Shown in pieces: positions 55,102 to 64,000 of a stretch of 64,000 bases of DNA. The notes beneath the pieces were generated by a model. It was not told the origin of the DNA. It searched no databases and was given only the letters and a program-made list of their open reading frames with translations. Position 1 is the first letter of the stretch; each line of letters starts with the position of its first letter. This DNA is from an uncultured Planctomycetaceae bacterium. GTDB lineage: Bacteria > Planctomycetota > Planctomycetia > Planctomycetales > Planctomycetaceae. The stretch lies in assembly GCA_937916515.1 (NCBI GenBank), contig CALFSX010000012.1:1-64000 (forward strand), given 5' to 3'. Made by a program: the position numbers and the translations under genes.

Positions 55102-57249
55102 ATGTCACAGGATTCACCAGACAGAATCGTCCCGGGATCGTGGATCCTGGAACAGCTGTCGTTGCAGCTTCCCGATGTAGAAATGGCGGCTGCTCGACGA
55201 GCATGGCACGAAGCGGAACTGGCCTGGCCTGGTGAAGAACGTCAATTGTGGTGGCGCTGGCTGACGGAAGCGTGTCAAAGCATCGGCCTGAAAACACGTA
55301 CAATTGACTGCACTGTCGCGGAAGTTCTGGAACTTGTGCGAAACGGTGCTCAGGTTATTACGTACTCTCAACAGCAGGACGGCGTCTGGCTGGGACTTCG
55401 CGAAGTGCGAGGCAAGCGAATTGGCGTGATGGAGGCACAAACGGAAGGTGAGACGACTTCCTTAAGTCTGCGGCAACTGAAACGCAGACTCAAAGACTTC
55501 GAAAAAGATGGCCGCGTACGATGTGTGATCATCCGCAATGATATCGATGCAGGTATGAAGGAAGCGGTTGGGATGTCTCCCTTCGGTCGGCTTCAGGCAT
55601 TGCTGCGACCGGAATGGTCGGACATCTGGATCGTGATTGTATTTGCCTTTGTCGTGGGATTGCTGACCCTGGCAACACCCATCGCCGTGGAAGCGTTGGT
55701 CAACACGGTGGCGTTTGGGCGATTACTGCAGCCCGTTGTCGTGCTGGCTATGATTCTGTTGACGTTTCTGGCCTTCTCGGCGGCCATCCGTGCCTTGCAA
55801 ACCTACGTGGCGGAACTTGTTCAACGGCGACTTTTTGCTCGAGTCGCCGGTGACCTTGCCTTCCGACTTCCACGAACCAAAACAGAAGCGATCGACGGCA
55901 TCTATCTGCCGGAACTCACGAACCGATTCTTCGATATCGTCACCGTCCAGAAAGTTTGTGCTCAGCTATTGCTGGACGGTGTCGGCCTGGTGTTAAGCGC
56001 GATTATCGGGATGGCGGTGTTGGCGTTTTATCACCCCTGGCTGCTGGGCTTTGACATTGTGATGATGTCGTCTATCGCATTCATTATTTTTGTGCTGGGA
56101 CGAGGGGCTGTTGGTAGCGCGATCAAAGAATCAAAGAACAAATACTATATGGCGTCGTGGCTGGAAGATATTTCTCGATGCCCCACAGCATTTCGAACCT
56201 ATGGCGGCAACGAACTGGCGTTGGAGCGAGCTGACCGATTGGTTCATGAGTACCTGGAAGCTCGCGACAAACACTTCTCCATTCTGATGAGACAGGTTGT
56301 GTTTGCGCTGGGCCTGCAGGCTGCTGCCAGCACTGTGCTGCTTGGCCTTGGTGGCTGGCTGGTGATCGATGGACAGCTGACGCTTGGTCAGCTGGTTGCC
56401 GCAGAACTTATCGTGACAGTCATTGTGAGCGCATTCGCAAAACTCGGGAAGCACCTGGAAAGCTTTTACGACCTGCTGGCGTCTGTGGATAAGCTGGGAG
56501 CATTGTTCGACCTGCCAACAGAACAACACGATGGCATTCTGGAAATCAATTCCACAAGCCCGGCAAATGTCATCATTGAAGGAGTGGCCTATAAAACTCC
56601 GCTGGGAAGAAAGCTGAACAGGCCTGTTACACTTCATATTGCAGGGGGGGCTTCAGTGGCCATCTGCGGTGGGTCAGGATGTGGAAAAAGCACACTGTTG
56701 GACTTAATGTACGGTTTGCGAAGCCCGCACGCCGGTCGCCTGACAATTGATGGATTTAATCCGCAGGACCTGAGATCTGATGTATTGCGGCGTCAGGTCG
56801 CGATTGTCCGCAGCGCAGAAATTTTTCATGGTACACTGGAAGAAAACGTACATCTGCATCGATCGACAGTAACATCGGCGGACGTTCGGCGGGCACTGGA
56901 AGAAACCGGGTTGTACGATGATGTACTGCAATTACCGAAGGGCTTTGATACACAGCTGAATGGCAATGGAGTACCTTTGTCGCGAAGTCAAAGAGACCTG
57001 TTGTGCCTTGCCAGAGCCATTGCAGGCAAACCTCGACTGCTGCTGGTCGATGGAATTCTGGATGGCCTACCGGACGACTCGCTGGAACAAACATTATCAA
57101 GCTTGCTGAGCAAAGACAGAGGCTGGACGTTGGTGATCGCCACTGGGCGAAAGTCGATTGCAGAACGCTGCGACCAGATTCTTGAACTACACGGTCCGAT
57201 TTCAACCAGGCCGGTAACAGGCACAGACGGCAACGAGGTGTCTAAATGA
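55102..57249 (+). CDS. Type I secretion ABC transporter (permease-ATPase) with degenerate nucleotide-binding domain
   Basis: 715 aa, HlyB-like layout. Residues 60-150 resemble a C39-like domain without a catalytic Cys at the expected place (WLTEACQSIGLKTRTID, VWLGLREVRGKRIGVME). Six-helix membrane domain at about 170-460 (VIVFAFVVGLLTLATPIAVEALVNTVAFG through GQLTLGQLVAAELIVTVIVSAFAKLGK). ATPase at about 490-700: Walker A CGGSGCGKSTLLD is intact, but the signature reads LSRSQRD instead of LSGGQ, Walker B ends LLLVDG (no catalytic Glu), and the H-loop reads VIATGRK (no His). First gene of a three-gene operon with adaptor and outer-membrane factor; the adaptor start overlaps its stop by 4 nt. 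Cargo unknown. Confidence 0.9.
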   Translation: MSQDSPDRIVPGSWILEQLSLQLPDVEMAAARRAWHEAELAWPGEERQLWWRWLTEACQSIGLKTRTIDCTVAEVLELVRNGAQVITYSQQQDGVWLGLREVRGKRIGVMEAQTEGETTSLSLRQLKRRLKDFEKDGRVRCVIIRNDIDAGMKEAVGMSPFGRLQALLRPEWSDIWIVIVFAFVVGLLTLATPIAVEALVNTVAFGRLLQPVVVLAMILLTFLAFSAAIRALQTYVAELVQRRLFARVAGDLAFRLPRTKTEAIDGIYLPELTNRFFDIVTVQKVCAQLLLDGVGLVLSAIIGMAVLAFYHPWLLGFDIVMMSSIAFIIFVLGRGAVGSAIKESKNKYYMASWLEDISRCPTAFRTYGGNELALERADRLVHEYLEARDKHFSILMRQVVFALGLQAAASTVLLGLGGWLVIDGQLTLGQLVAAELIVTVIVSAFAKLGKHLESFYDLLASVDKLGALFDLPTEQHDGILEINSTSPANVIIEGVAYKTPLGRKLNRPVTLHIAGGASVAICGGSGCGKSTLLDLMYGLRSPHAGRLTIDGFNPQDLRSDVLRRQVAIVRSAEIFHGTLEENVHLHRSTVTSADVRRALEETGLYDDVLQLPKGFDTQLNGNGVPLSRSQRDLLCLARAIAGKPRLLLVDGILDGLPDDSLEQTLSSLLSKDRGWTLVIATGRKSIAERCDQILELHGPISTRPVTGTDGNEVSK

Positions 57250-58718
57250 TCTCCCGATCTGAATTAATTAACACCGCAAAACCTGCTTCGGGGCGAATGC
57301 TTGGCCCTTCTGCCTACAGCGAAGCCCTACTGCCATCGCTGCGTCTTGCTCGATCATCACGATTGGCACGGCGGATTGGCAAGTTACTTTTGTTACTGCT
57401 GCTGGTCGGCTTCTTTCTGGTAGCGATCGCTCCCTGGCAACAGTCCATATCAGGCAGTGGCAACGTCATTGCATTCGACCCGCTGCAGCGAGAACAGACA
57501 ATTGAAGCACCAATTAAGGGGCGCATTATTCGCTGGGGAGAGAACATCTTTGAGAACGCTCATGTCAAAGAAGGAGACTTGATCGTTGAAATCCAGGACG
57601 TCGACCCACTGCTGATGAGCCGTCTTAATGACCAACTGGCGGCCTCTGCATCTCAAGTGCGTTCTAATGAACAGCTTGTGCTGGCCAGCGAACGAAACCT
57701 GGCAAACGCTCGAACATTGCAGGTTACGTTTGAGGCACAATTGCGAGCCTACCAGTCAGTGAAAGAACAGATACTGGCTTCCGCCGATGCCGCCATCGCA
57801 GGAGCAATCAATAAGGTCGAAGCCGAACAACAACAGCTGGAAGAAAATTTAGCCGCGTTAACGCAGGCAGAAGCCGATTACGAACGTCAAAAGAAACTGT
57901 TTCAGGAAAAGATTGTTGCTGAAGGAAAGTTTCAGCTGGCAGAAAGAAAATATCTGGAAGCGGCTGCCAAAGTCGCCAAGGCCGAAGCTTATGTGGAATC
58001 TGCCAAAAACGACCTTGAAGGAAAGAAGCGAGACAGAGGCGCCAAAGAACAAAAAGCACTGGTTGATATCGAATACGCCACAGCTTCGCTGGGAAAGGCG
58101 ATGGGAGATATCGCAAAAGCAGAAAGCGATGTCGCCAAAGCAGGTTCGGAACTGAACAAAGCGCAAAAAGATCTGTCCGAAATGCAAACCAAAGTGGCTC
58201 GACAGGAAAGTCAGATCATCACCGCTCCATTTGACGGCTTTCTGACTCGAATTTCATCAAATCAGGGAAGTCAGATTATTAAGGAAGGCGACTCACTGTG
58301 CGTTATCGTTCCGGATACAGCAGACCGAGCCGTTCAGGTTTGGCTGGATGGCAATGACGCTCCACTTGTCTCACCGGGCAGACACGTGCGTTTACAGTTT
58401 GAAGGCTGGCCTGCAATCCAGTTTGCCGGATGGCCATCTGTCGCGGTTGGCACCTTCGGCGGCACCATTGTATCAATTGACGCGACGGACAACGGCAAAG
58501 GAAAGTTTCGAGCTCTTGTGCGTCCGGATCACGGCGATACAGAAAGCTGGCCTGACGAAAGATACCTGAAACAAGGTGTCCGAGCAAACGCGTGGGTGCT
58601 GCTGGAACGTGTCCCTTTGTGGTACGAACTGTGGCGTAATATGAACGGCTTCCCGCCAGTTGTTACTCAGGATGACGATGGCAAGACAAAATCCAAGCCG
58701 CCAAAACTGCCGAAATAA
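57246..58718 (+). CDS. HlyD-family membrane fusion (adaptor) protein
   Basis: 490 aa. One N-terminal transmembrane helix (KLLLLLLLVGFFLVAIAPW) after a basic cytoplasmic stretch. The first lipoyl half follows (SGNVIAFDPLQREQTIEAPIKGRIIRWG...VKEGDLIVEI), then a long coiled-coil hairpin (about 120-320, rich in Ala/Lys/Glu with EKIVAEGKFQLAERKYLEAAAKVAKAEAYV). The second lipoyl half reads ITAPFDGFLTRISSNQGSQIIKEGDSLCVIVP, and a beta-barrel region completes it. It bridges the inner-membrane ABC transporter and the outer-membrane factor. ATGA overlap with the ABC gene indicates coupled translation. The C-terminus is charged and Pro/Lys-rich. Confidence 0.93.
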   Translation: MISRSELINTAKPASGRMLGPSAYSEALLPSLRLARSSRLARRIGKLLLLLLLVGFFLVAIAPWQQSISGSGNVIAFDPLQREQTIEAPIKGRIIRWGENIFENAHVKEGDLIVEIQDVDPLLMSRLNDQLAASASQVRSNEQLVLASERNLANARTLQVTFEAQLRAYQSVKEQILASADAAIAGAINKVEAEQQQLEENLAALTQAEADYERQKKLFQEKIVAEGKFQLAERKYLEAAAKVAKAEAYVESAKNDLEGKKRDRGAKEQKALVDIEYATASLGKAMGDIAKAESDVAKAGSELNKAQKDLSEMQTKVARQESQIITAPFDGFLTRISSNQGSQIIKEGDSLCVIVPDTADRAVQVWLDGNDAPLVSPGRHVRLQFEGWPAIQFAGWPSVAVGTFGGTIVSIDATDNGKGKFRALVRPDHGDTESWPDERYLKQGVRANAWVLLERVPLWYELWRNMNGFPPVVTQDDDGKTKSKPPKLPK

Positions 58719-58950
58719 ACCTGCCGGAACAATCGCCAAAAACGCCACGACAGTACTTAACAAGACAGGAATAACGTTCAACCACAAATCAGCGGAACGC
58801 AGGCTCCGTTACTCAATGACGTCCGGACGAAAACACAGACAGTGCGGTATTTCAACTGAAGGTCGTATCGTTACATCGTCAACATCAGGTTCCTGAAGTC
58901 GACATTGCCTGTTGCCATCTACGAACATTCTGCCAACGGATTGGCTGGTC

Positions 58951-60729
58951 GTGAGAATCATATTATTGACTACTGTGGCGCTTTGCGTCTGCGGCTGCCA
59001 GACGCAACAGCGAATCACACAACGCGGATCAATGTCAACAGCGGCGCAGGAAGTCGCGATGGCGCGTCAGGACCAATTGCCGAGCCACGACACCATTCGC
59101 CCGGAGCAGAACCTGTCGAACGACACGACGATCGTGAATGTCGAGGGAGACACCCACGAGCTGGAAAACCAGAACTCGTTTTCCGTTGTTTCAACGGTCT
59201 CACACTCCAAACCAATCCAGCCACCAACGGATATTCCTGAAGTTAATTTCGAGTCGGAAGTGGCTGATGCCACAACCGAAATCGGCATTGATGAAACACA
59301 AGCCGCTTACGACGCTGATCCAGGCTTCGCGGCCGATTCACCAACAGCAGCAAATCGATTGGAAAATCAGGTTTCACTGGACCAGGTCATCACTTCGCTG
59401 CATCAGTCGTATCCGCTGATCGAAGCCGCTTATCAGGAACGAGTCATCGCGAATGGAAATCGAATTTCCACCTGGGGTGAATTCGACACCAAGCTGAAAG
59501 GTTCCAGCGAAAACGGACCTCTGGGGTTCTACGAAACCTACCGCAACAGCGCGGGATTCACGAAGCCAATCTATAGTGGCGGTGAATTTTTTGGAGGCTA
59601 CCGCAATGGAGGTGGCGACTTTCAACCTTGGTACCAGGAACGCGAAACCAACGACGGCGGCGAATTTAAAGCGGGGGTTCGAGTTCCATTGATCAAAGAT
59701 CGTGACATTGATGGTCGTCGAGCGGCGCTTTGGCGAGCCACCTATGACCAGCAAATTGCCAATCCTGTCATTCAGTCGAATCTTGTAGGCTTCAGCCACG
59801 AAGCCGGTCTGGCTTATTGGAAGTGGGTTGCCGCCGGTCAAAAATATCGACTGGGGCTTCAATGGCTGGAACTTGCCGAAACAAGAAACGACAGAATCAA
59901 GCGACGAGTCGAACTTCAGGACCTGGATCCACCGGAACTGATCGACAACGAACGAGCGATCGCAAAACGTCGGGCCAAGTTGTCTGACGCAAGAAACGTG
60001 TTGCAACAATCGGCAGTAAAGCTGTCACTGTTTCTTCGTGACAGTAACGGATCGCCGTATCTGCCGAAACTGGAGGACCTGCCAGACTTCCCTCTGCTAC
60101 GAGATGTCTCTGATAATACAATTGCAACTGACATTCAACGTGCTCAACAGGCTCGCCCGGAACTTGCGGCTATTGATCTTCAACTGAAGCAACTACATGT
60201 GGATTATGCTGAAGCGTGCAACATGACTCGCGCCAGCCTGGATGCTCAACTGGTTGGCTCCCAGGATGTCGGAGAACCCACCAGCAAGAAACGCGACAAA
60301 TCAGAATTCGAACTGGAAGCGGCTCTGTTCTTCGAAGTACCTTTAGAACGCCGAAAAGGCCTCGGAAAGATGCAGGCAGTTCAGGGCAAGATTGCTCAGG
60401 TCACAGCCAAACGCCGAATGGTTCAGGACAAGGTGATAGCGGAAGTGCAAACCGCGTATGCAGGATTGATCCAATCTCGGCTGGAAGTCCTCAACGCCAG
60501 ACAAGCAGTGAGCCTGGCGACGAAAATGGCGGAAATCGAACGACGCAAATTCGAAGTTGGTGAAAGTGACCTGCTGAAAGTCGCGTTGCGTGAACAGTAT
60601 GCATTGGAAGCTGCGGAAGAAGAAGTATCAGCCACGTTCAATCACTTCACCGCGTTCAGTGATTACGCCGCAACTCTGGCAATCAGTCGTCCATCAATCG
60701 ACTTGCTGAAGGCCGACGTGGAACAGTAA
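58951..60729 (+). CDS. TolC-family outer-membrane efflux lipoprotein
   Basis: 592 aa from GTG 58951; the reading frame has no ATG near its start, and TTG 58912 is the alternative. The short N-terminus VRIILLTTVALCVCGCQT has a lipobox-like VCGC, so acylation and outer-membrane anchoring are likely. A 110-residue acidic, Ser/Thr-rich region precedes the TolC core (VSLDQVITSLHQSYPLIEAAYQERV, later KVIAEVQTAYAGLIQSRLEVLNARQAVSLATKMAEIERRKFEVGESDLLKVALREQYALEAAEE). It completes the tripartite type I export system, 230 bp downstream of the adaptor gene on the same strand. It converges on the TRIC-type gene with a 19-bp gap. Confidence 0.9.
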   Translation: MRIILLTTVALCVCGCQTQQRITQRGSMSTAAQEVAMARQDQLPSHDTIRPEQNLSNDTTIVNVEGDTHELENQNSFSVVSTVSHSKPIQPPTDIPEVNFESEVADATTEIGIDETQAAYDADPGFAADSPTAANRLENQVSLDQVITSLHQSYPLIEAAYQERVIANGNRISTWGEFDTKLKGSSENGPLGFYETYRNSAGFTKPIYSGGEFFGGYRNGGGDFQPWYQERETNDGGEFKAGVRVPLIKDRDIDGRRAALWRATYDQQIANPVIQSNLVGFSHEAGLAYWKWVAAGQKYRLGLQWLELAETRNDRIKRRVELQDLDPPELIDNERAIAKRRAKLSDARNVLQQSAVKLSLFLRDSNGSPYLPKLEDLPDFPLLRDVSDNTIATDIQRAQQARPELAAIDLQLKQLHVDYAEACNMTRASLDAQLVGSQDVGEPTSKKRDKSEFELEAALFFEVPLERRKGLGKMQAVQGKIAQVTAKRRMVQDKVIAEVQTAYAGLIQSRLEVLNARQAVSLATKMAEIERRKFEVGESDLLKVALREQYALEAAEEEVSATFNHFTAFSDYAATLAISRPSIDLLKADVEQ

Positions 60730-60748
60730 CACGCTTGACGTTGATGAC

Positions 60749-61378
60749 TTAGTCTTCTTCGCTGAGAATTGCTTCCGGATAATCCAGCTGAGGAAGCCGC
60801 CATTTGTATCGTATTGCCAGCAACCGAAAAACGACGATGAAAGCAATCGCTGCCGGCACCGCAAACTGATCGGGAATTGACCGCCACTGCAAAACAAACA
60901 GTAACCAGCAGCCAGTAAAAGAACACGTCGCATACATGGGAGCCGTACGAAACAGGCTGGGAACCTTGTTGCAGACGATGTCTCCAATTACACCGCCAAA
61001 CGTGCCGGTCACAACGCCCAGCAGCGACGCGATAAATAACGACGTGCCAGCTTCCATGGCAAACTTTGCCCCAACCACGCTGAACAGCCCCAATCCCAGC
61101 GCATCGGCGACGTCAACGACCTTTTCAAACCAGCCGGGAATTCGAGGCAAAAGCGAAACCGGCAACGCGATGCACAACACAACAACCGGATAATGCGATT
61201 CTCTAATCCAGAACAAAGGATGACGGTCTAAACAAAGGTCTCGCAACGTGCCTCCACCAAACGCGCAAATGAAGGCGACAGAAAAGACACCGATGAAATC
61301 CATTTGGTGACGCCTTGCCAGCAAAACGCCGTAAACAGCTCCGGCAATCACAGCGATAAACTCAACAACCTGGTACAT
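60749..61378 (-). CDS. TRIC-like/UPF0126 (YicG-type) cation channel family protein
   Basis: 209 aa from ATG 61378. Two tandem UPF0126 repeats of about 80 residues, each with three helices. The hallmark GGGTLRDLCLDRHPLFWI occurs in the first repeat, and GVIGDIVCNKVPSLF (GG-x-x-RD-type position, GGVIGD) in the second; DALGLGLFSVVGAKFAM links them. Bacterial TRIC homologues form trimeric monovalent-cation channels. Length and topology (seven helices) fit. No functional link to neighbours is apparent. Confidence 0.93.
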   Translation of the reverse strand: MYQVVEFIAVIAGAVYGVLLARRHQMDFIGVFSVAFICAFGGGTLRDLCLDRHPLFWIRESHYPVVVLCIALPVSLLPRIPGWFEKVVDVADALGLGLFSVVGAKFAMEAGTSLFIASLLGVVTGTFGGVIGDIVCNKVPSLFRTAPMYATCSFTGCWLLFVLQWRSIPDQFAVPAAIAFIVVFRLLAIRYKWRLPQLDYPEAILSEED

Positions 61379-61533
61379 GCAACGGATCCCTGACAACTAC
61401 AAACATTCAAACCACGGTGTCGCAAACGCTCTACCGCAGAAAACAGCATCAGCCCCAGTCTTCGCTACTGCTTTCCAACCAGATAAACTCAACAAGCCAA
61501 AGAGCACCAACGAAGCAGTGACGCATGCAGCAC

Positions 61534-62853
61534 TCAATCCGTTGCCAACAAAAACTGTTGTACCAGATTGTTCATCATCTGCTGCACTTCATCCTGAGAA
61601 TGTACGCGAGCGTCATACGACATTGTCACATTCTGCCTTTGATTGTGTTCCATAACGGCAAGTGAAATCGTCTGGAAAGGTCGCATGGGAGGGATCAGCT
61701 GAACATTGGCAACGACCAGCAAATGCTGAGTCGAATCACGGCAAGTCGCTGAAGAGAAATCCTGAAGAGGGCACCCCACATTCGTGAGCAAAAAAGTGGC
61801 CATACACTTATTGGCTTTGACAGTTCGTTCCATGGCCCCCGGAATTTTCGTCATCGCTTTTAAGGCCAGCAGAAACGTGGGCAAGTAATAGTCACGTCGA
61901 CTGGCGGTCATGTTCTGCTGAATCTGTTGCAACAAAGCCGTGTGGTCAGAAATCTGAAGCCCACTGAACGCCGGAAACGTCATACTAAATAAATTCGCAG
62001 CGGGAATATTATCATTCGTCTTACCGAAACGAACGTTGCCTGGTACTGCGATTCTCATCCAATCGTTTGCGGAGTATTCATCTAAGTTTTGTCGAAACTG
62101 ATCTACGGCAACAAAAGCATTTCGCAACAGCAAGGTATTCCGCGACACTGAAAGACGCCTGGCAAGAGCGTCCATCGCTTGAGTTTCTTCCTGCGAAAAC
62201 TGATGAGACAAGAAGTGGGGATAGCTGTCTGCAGGAGCATCATCACCGGTGGCCAGTTGATGCTGCTTCACGGGTACGAACTCACGCCCGGAAAATTCAC
62301 GAGACGCGTACAGCGCTTTTGCCTGGCGCCTGACCATGCTTAAAATCGAGTCTTTTTCATAACCGCACCAATGCCGTTCTTTTAATCGTGAGACACTTCG
62401 CGGTTCCCACTTTTCCAGACACGTTTCATCACTGGAATAGCACCGCAGGACGTCTTCAATAAAACCAAAAGCTCCAAGCCCATCGGTGGCCGCGTGGTGA
62501 AACTGAAACGTAACGACCGTACCAGGCTGCGATCTGCTGAACCAGCATTTCAAACCGGCATTCTGCTGGATATTAATAGCAGCAACGGTTCCCGAATCAG
62601 CTTGTTCCTGGAAGCTGATCTCCGCTGCTGAATCGCGCAAACACCATTTCAACTGACGCCCTGCTTCAGAAACGCGAGCTTGCAATAAAGGATGAAACGG
62701 CAGAGTGCGACCTATCGCTGCTTGAAACCTTTCGGGGCAAAAATCGCCTTCGAGTTCCAGTTGAACAAAGAAGTCCAACGGGTGCGATGGCCGATTGTCT
62801 CTGTAAAGATACGTTTCAATATGAGACAGCTGGGGGCTGATAATTGTATTCAT
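61534..62853 (-). CDS. Condensation-superfamily acyltransferase (HHxxxDG)
   Basis: 439 aa, standalone domain of the chloramphenicol-acetyltransferase-like superfamily (NRPS condensation, WS/DGAT, PapA5, alcohol acyltransferase). The catalytic motif is H119-H120-A-A-T-D124-G125 in VVTFQFHHAATDGLGAFGFI. The C-terminal half shows FLLTNVGCPLQDF and VANVQLIPPMRPFQTISLAVMEHNQRQNVTMSYDARVHS, which fit the family's closing strands and bridging loop. There is no carrier protein, adenylation or ketosynthase domain beside it, so it is unlikely to be part of a modular synthetase here. A lipid or glycolipid ester product is plausible. Confidence 0.85.
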   Translation of the reverse strand: MNTIISPQLSHIETYLYRDNRPSHPLDFFVQLELEGDFCPERFQAAIGRTLPFHPLLQARVSEAGRQLKWCLRDSAAEISFQEQADSGTVAAINIQQNAGLKCWFSRSQPGTVVTFQFHHAATDGLGAFGFIEDVLRCYSSDETCLEKWEPRSVSRLKERHWCGYEKDSILSMVRRQAKALYASREFSGREFVPVKQHQLATGDDAPADSYPHFLSHQFSQEETQAMDALARRLSVSRNTLLLRNAFVAVDQFRQNLDEYSANDWMRIAVPGNVRFGKTNDNIPAANLFSMTFPAFSGLQISDHTALLQQIQQNMTASRRDYYLPTFLLALKAMTKIPGAMERTVKANKCMATFLLTNVGCPLQDFSSATCRDSTQHLLVVANVQLIPPMRPFQTISLAVMEHNQRQNVTMSYDARVHSQDEVQQMMNNLVQQFLLATD

Positions 62854-63534
62854 GGAAACTCAAACGGCTTATTTGCACTTCGACAAAATCAACCAGTCAA
62901 TGCAACCTGCCAATCAGCAGGCGCGCGTAATTTCAGTAACGGCAGACTTCACAACTTCGACAGCAAATGCGGCAAAGCACGTTCGCCTGAACAGATTTGA
63001 TGACGCGGCAGTCTACGGCAAGTTGCAGAAACACGCGAATACATCAATCGTGAACGCTCGGCACTGCTCGAAGCGATCGTTTGGGGCAAAAACCCGTTCA
63101 GGAAAACGGAGGAATGTTGACTAACGGCAGATGAAACCTCAGCGATGACTGCCAGCATTCCAGCGATTCGGCTTAATTAGTCGGCAGTTTTCAGACATTT
63201 CCAAACTTGCGTAACACAAGAACTATTCTTCCAGCAAATAAATTTGGCACGGATTTTCGCAGGAATCACCCTTCTGACCGCCCCGACACGGCAAACGTCT
63301 TTATCGGTTTTGAGTAAACCATCGGTGCCACGATAGCTGCGTTGACCGGTCTGATTCACGCCGTATAGTTCGCTTTCTTCGATCTTGTTCGTTGGAAAAT
63401 CCTGCCTTTTGCAGGTGTTCCGTAACGCGTGTCGATCCCGCTTTTCTTCTTGTGGCGTTCCGAATTGGCGAAGGCCGATTTGTTGATTGCCGTGTCCCGC
63501 ACCTTGGCGACACTCCCCTTCCTGGTTAAATAAA
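62854..63534. other. Intergenic region between divergent genes
   Basis: About 680 bp between the acyltransferase start and the SulP start. Short frames are present on both strands (for example 62852-63124 plus) but none has family resemblance. No long inverted repeat or dispersed-repeat copy was found here. Confidence 0.4.
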
Positions 63535-64000
63535 ATGCTCGATTTCTTTCGTCAACGTTCCGGATCAACCAAAGACGACGTACTTTCCGGACTGACTGTT
63601 GCTCTGGCACTTGTTCCTGAAGCGATTGCTTTTGCTTTTGTGGCGGGAGTTTCGCCGCTGATCGGCCTGTACTCCGCTTTCTTTATGGGATTGATTACTG
63701 CCGTGCTGGGCGGACGTCCCGGCATGATTTCGGGAGCCACCGGTGCCATGGCGGTTGTTGTGGTAGCGCTGGTTGCTCAACACGGTGTGGCTTACCTGTT
63801 CCCAACGGTCATTCTGTGCGGGCTGATGCAGATCGCCATCGGGCTGGCAAGACTCGGAAAACTTATCCGCATGGTTCCCCATCCCGTGATGCTGGGATTT
63901 GTTAATGGCCTGGCGATTGTGATCGGCCTGGCTCAACTGGGCAGCTTCAAAACTTTGTCTCCGGACACATCGCTACCGGCAGCCGAACGACTTGTGTACC
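63535..64000 (+). CDS. SulP-family anion permease, 3' end outside window
   Basis: 155 codons visible from ATG 63535, still open at the window edge. SulP proteins transport sulfate, bicarbonate or other anions across the inner membrane. The N-terminal core is clear: [64 protein letters not shown], which is the family's conserved first-helix pair, then [48 protein letters not shown]. No STAS domain is visible because the gene is cut. Given the sulfatases and sulfotransferase in the window, sulfate is a possible substrate, but other anions are equally possible. Confidence 0.95.
   Translation, partial: MLDFFRQRSGSTKDDVLSGLTVALALVPEAIAFAFVAGVSPLIGLYSAFFMGLITAVLGGRPGMISGATGAMAVVVVALVAQHGVAYLFPTVILCGLMQIAIGLARLGKLIRMVPHPVMLGFVNGLAIVIGLAQLGSFKTLSPDTSLPAAERLVY

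Noticed and set aside
61534-62853. Reading the HHxxxDG protein as part of a non-ribosomal peptide cluster
   Set aside because: No adenylation, carrier or thioesterase domain nearby; the superfamily also contains standalone acyltransferases.
62852-63124. 90-codon plus frame overlapping the start of the acyltransferase gene
   Set aside because: Its start overlaps a well-supported gene start on the other strand and the composition is not protein-like.

Overview
This window looks like part of a planctomycete chromosome, probably from the Planctomycetaceae/Pirellulaceae side. The call rests on gene content: two tandem pairs of planctomycete cytochrome/DUF1549/DUF1553 genes with DUF1501 partners, a further di-heme CxxCH protein, two FGly-type sulfatases, and several orphan secreted or membrane proteins. 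No tRNA, rRNA, CRISPR array, transposase or phage gene was recognised. The window starts inside a secretin gene and ends inside a SulP permease gene.

Layout. 1-5.7 kb: secretin (minus, cut by the window edge), a secreted Gly/Tyr/Gln-rich protein, a fumarylacetoacetase-family hydrolase, an N-terminally short GNAT protein and a TauD-type dioxygenase. 5.9-18.4 kb: an aldo/keto reductase with a long Lys/Ala-rich N-terminal extension, a PrxQ/Bcp peroxiredoxin, a sulfatase, a di-heme protein with a metalloprotease-like tail, a phenylacetate-CoA-ligase-like enzyme, DeoC, a sugar phosphate isomerase/epimerase, a Gfo/Idh/MocA oxidoreductase and an acetylesterase-like hydrolase. 18.8-24.2 kb: a beta-barrel-like protein, a C45 Ntn-hydrolase with an N-terminal domain, and four uncharacterised membrane proteins on the minus strand.

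24.3-36.3 kb is a nine-gene minus-strand surface-glycan cluster. In transcription order: a polysaccharide deacetylase-GT2 fusion, DegT aminotransferase, Gfo/Idh dehydrogenase, left-handed beta-helix acyltransferase, FAD oxidoreductase, polysaccharide deacetylase, GT39-type glycosyltransferase, WecB-type epimerase and sulfotransferase. Together they suggest a polyprenyl-linked, amino-sugar-containing and possibly sulfated polysaccharide. A sulfatase and an esterase follow at 36.6-40.4 kb.

41-50.7 kb carries two consecutive PSCyt1-DUF1549-DUF1553 / DUF1501 pairs. Both large proteins contain the same extra beta-rich module, placed at different points. 51-53.8 kb is polA. 54-60.7 kb is a type I secretion set (ABC, HlyD-like adaptor, TolC-like outer-membrane factor) divergent from an NhaR-like LysR regulator; the ABC ATPase lacks several catalytic residues. 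The window closes with a TRIC/UPF0126 channel, a condensation-superfamily acyltransferase and SulP.

The strongest unexplained structure is non-coding. A dispersed repeat of about 134 bp bounded by TTAG occurs four times (two copies start on the TAG stop codon of the preceding gene), and three long perfect inverted repeats sit immediately after stop codons. These look like REP/MITE-type elements that may double as transcription terminators.
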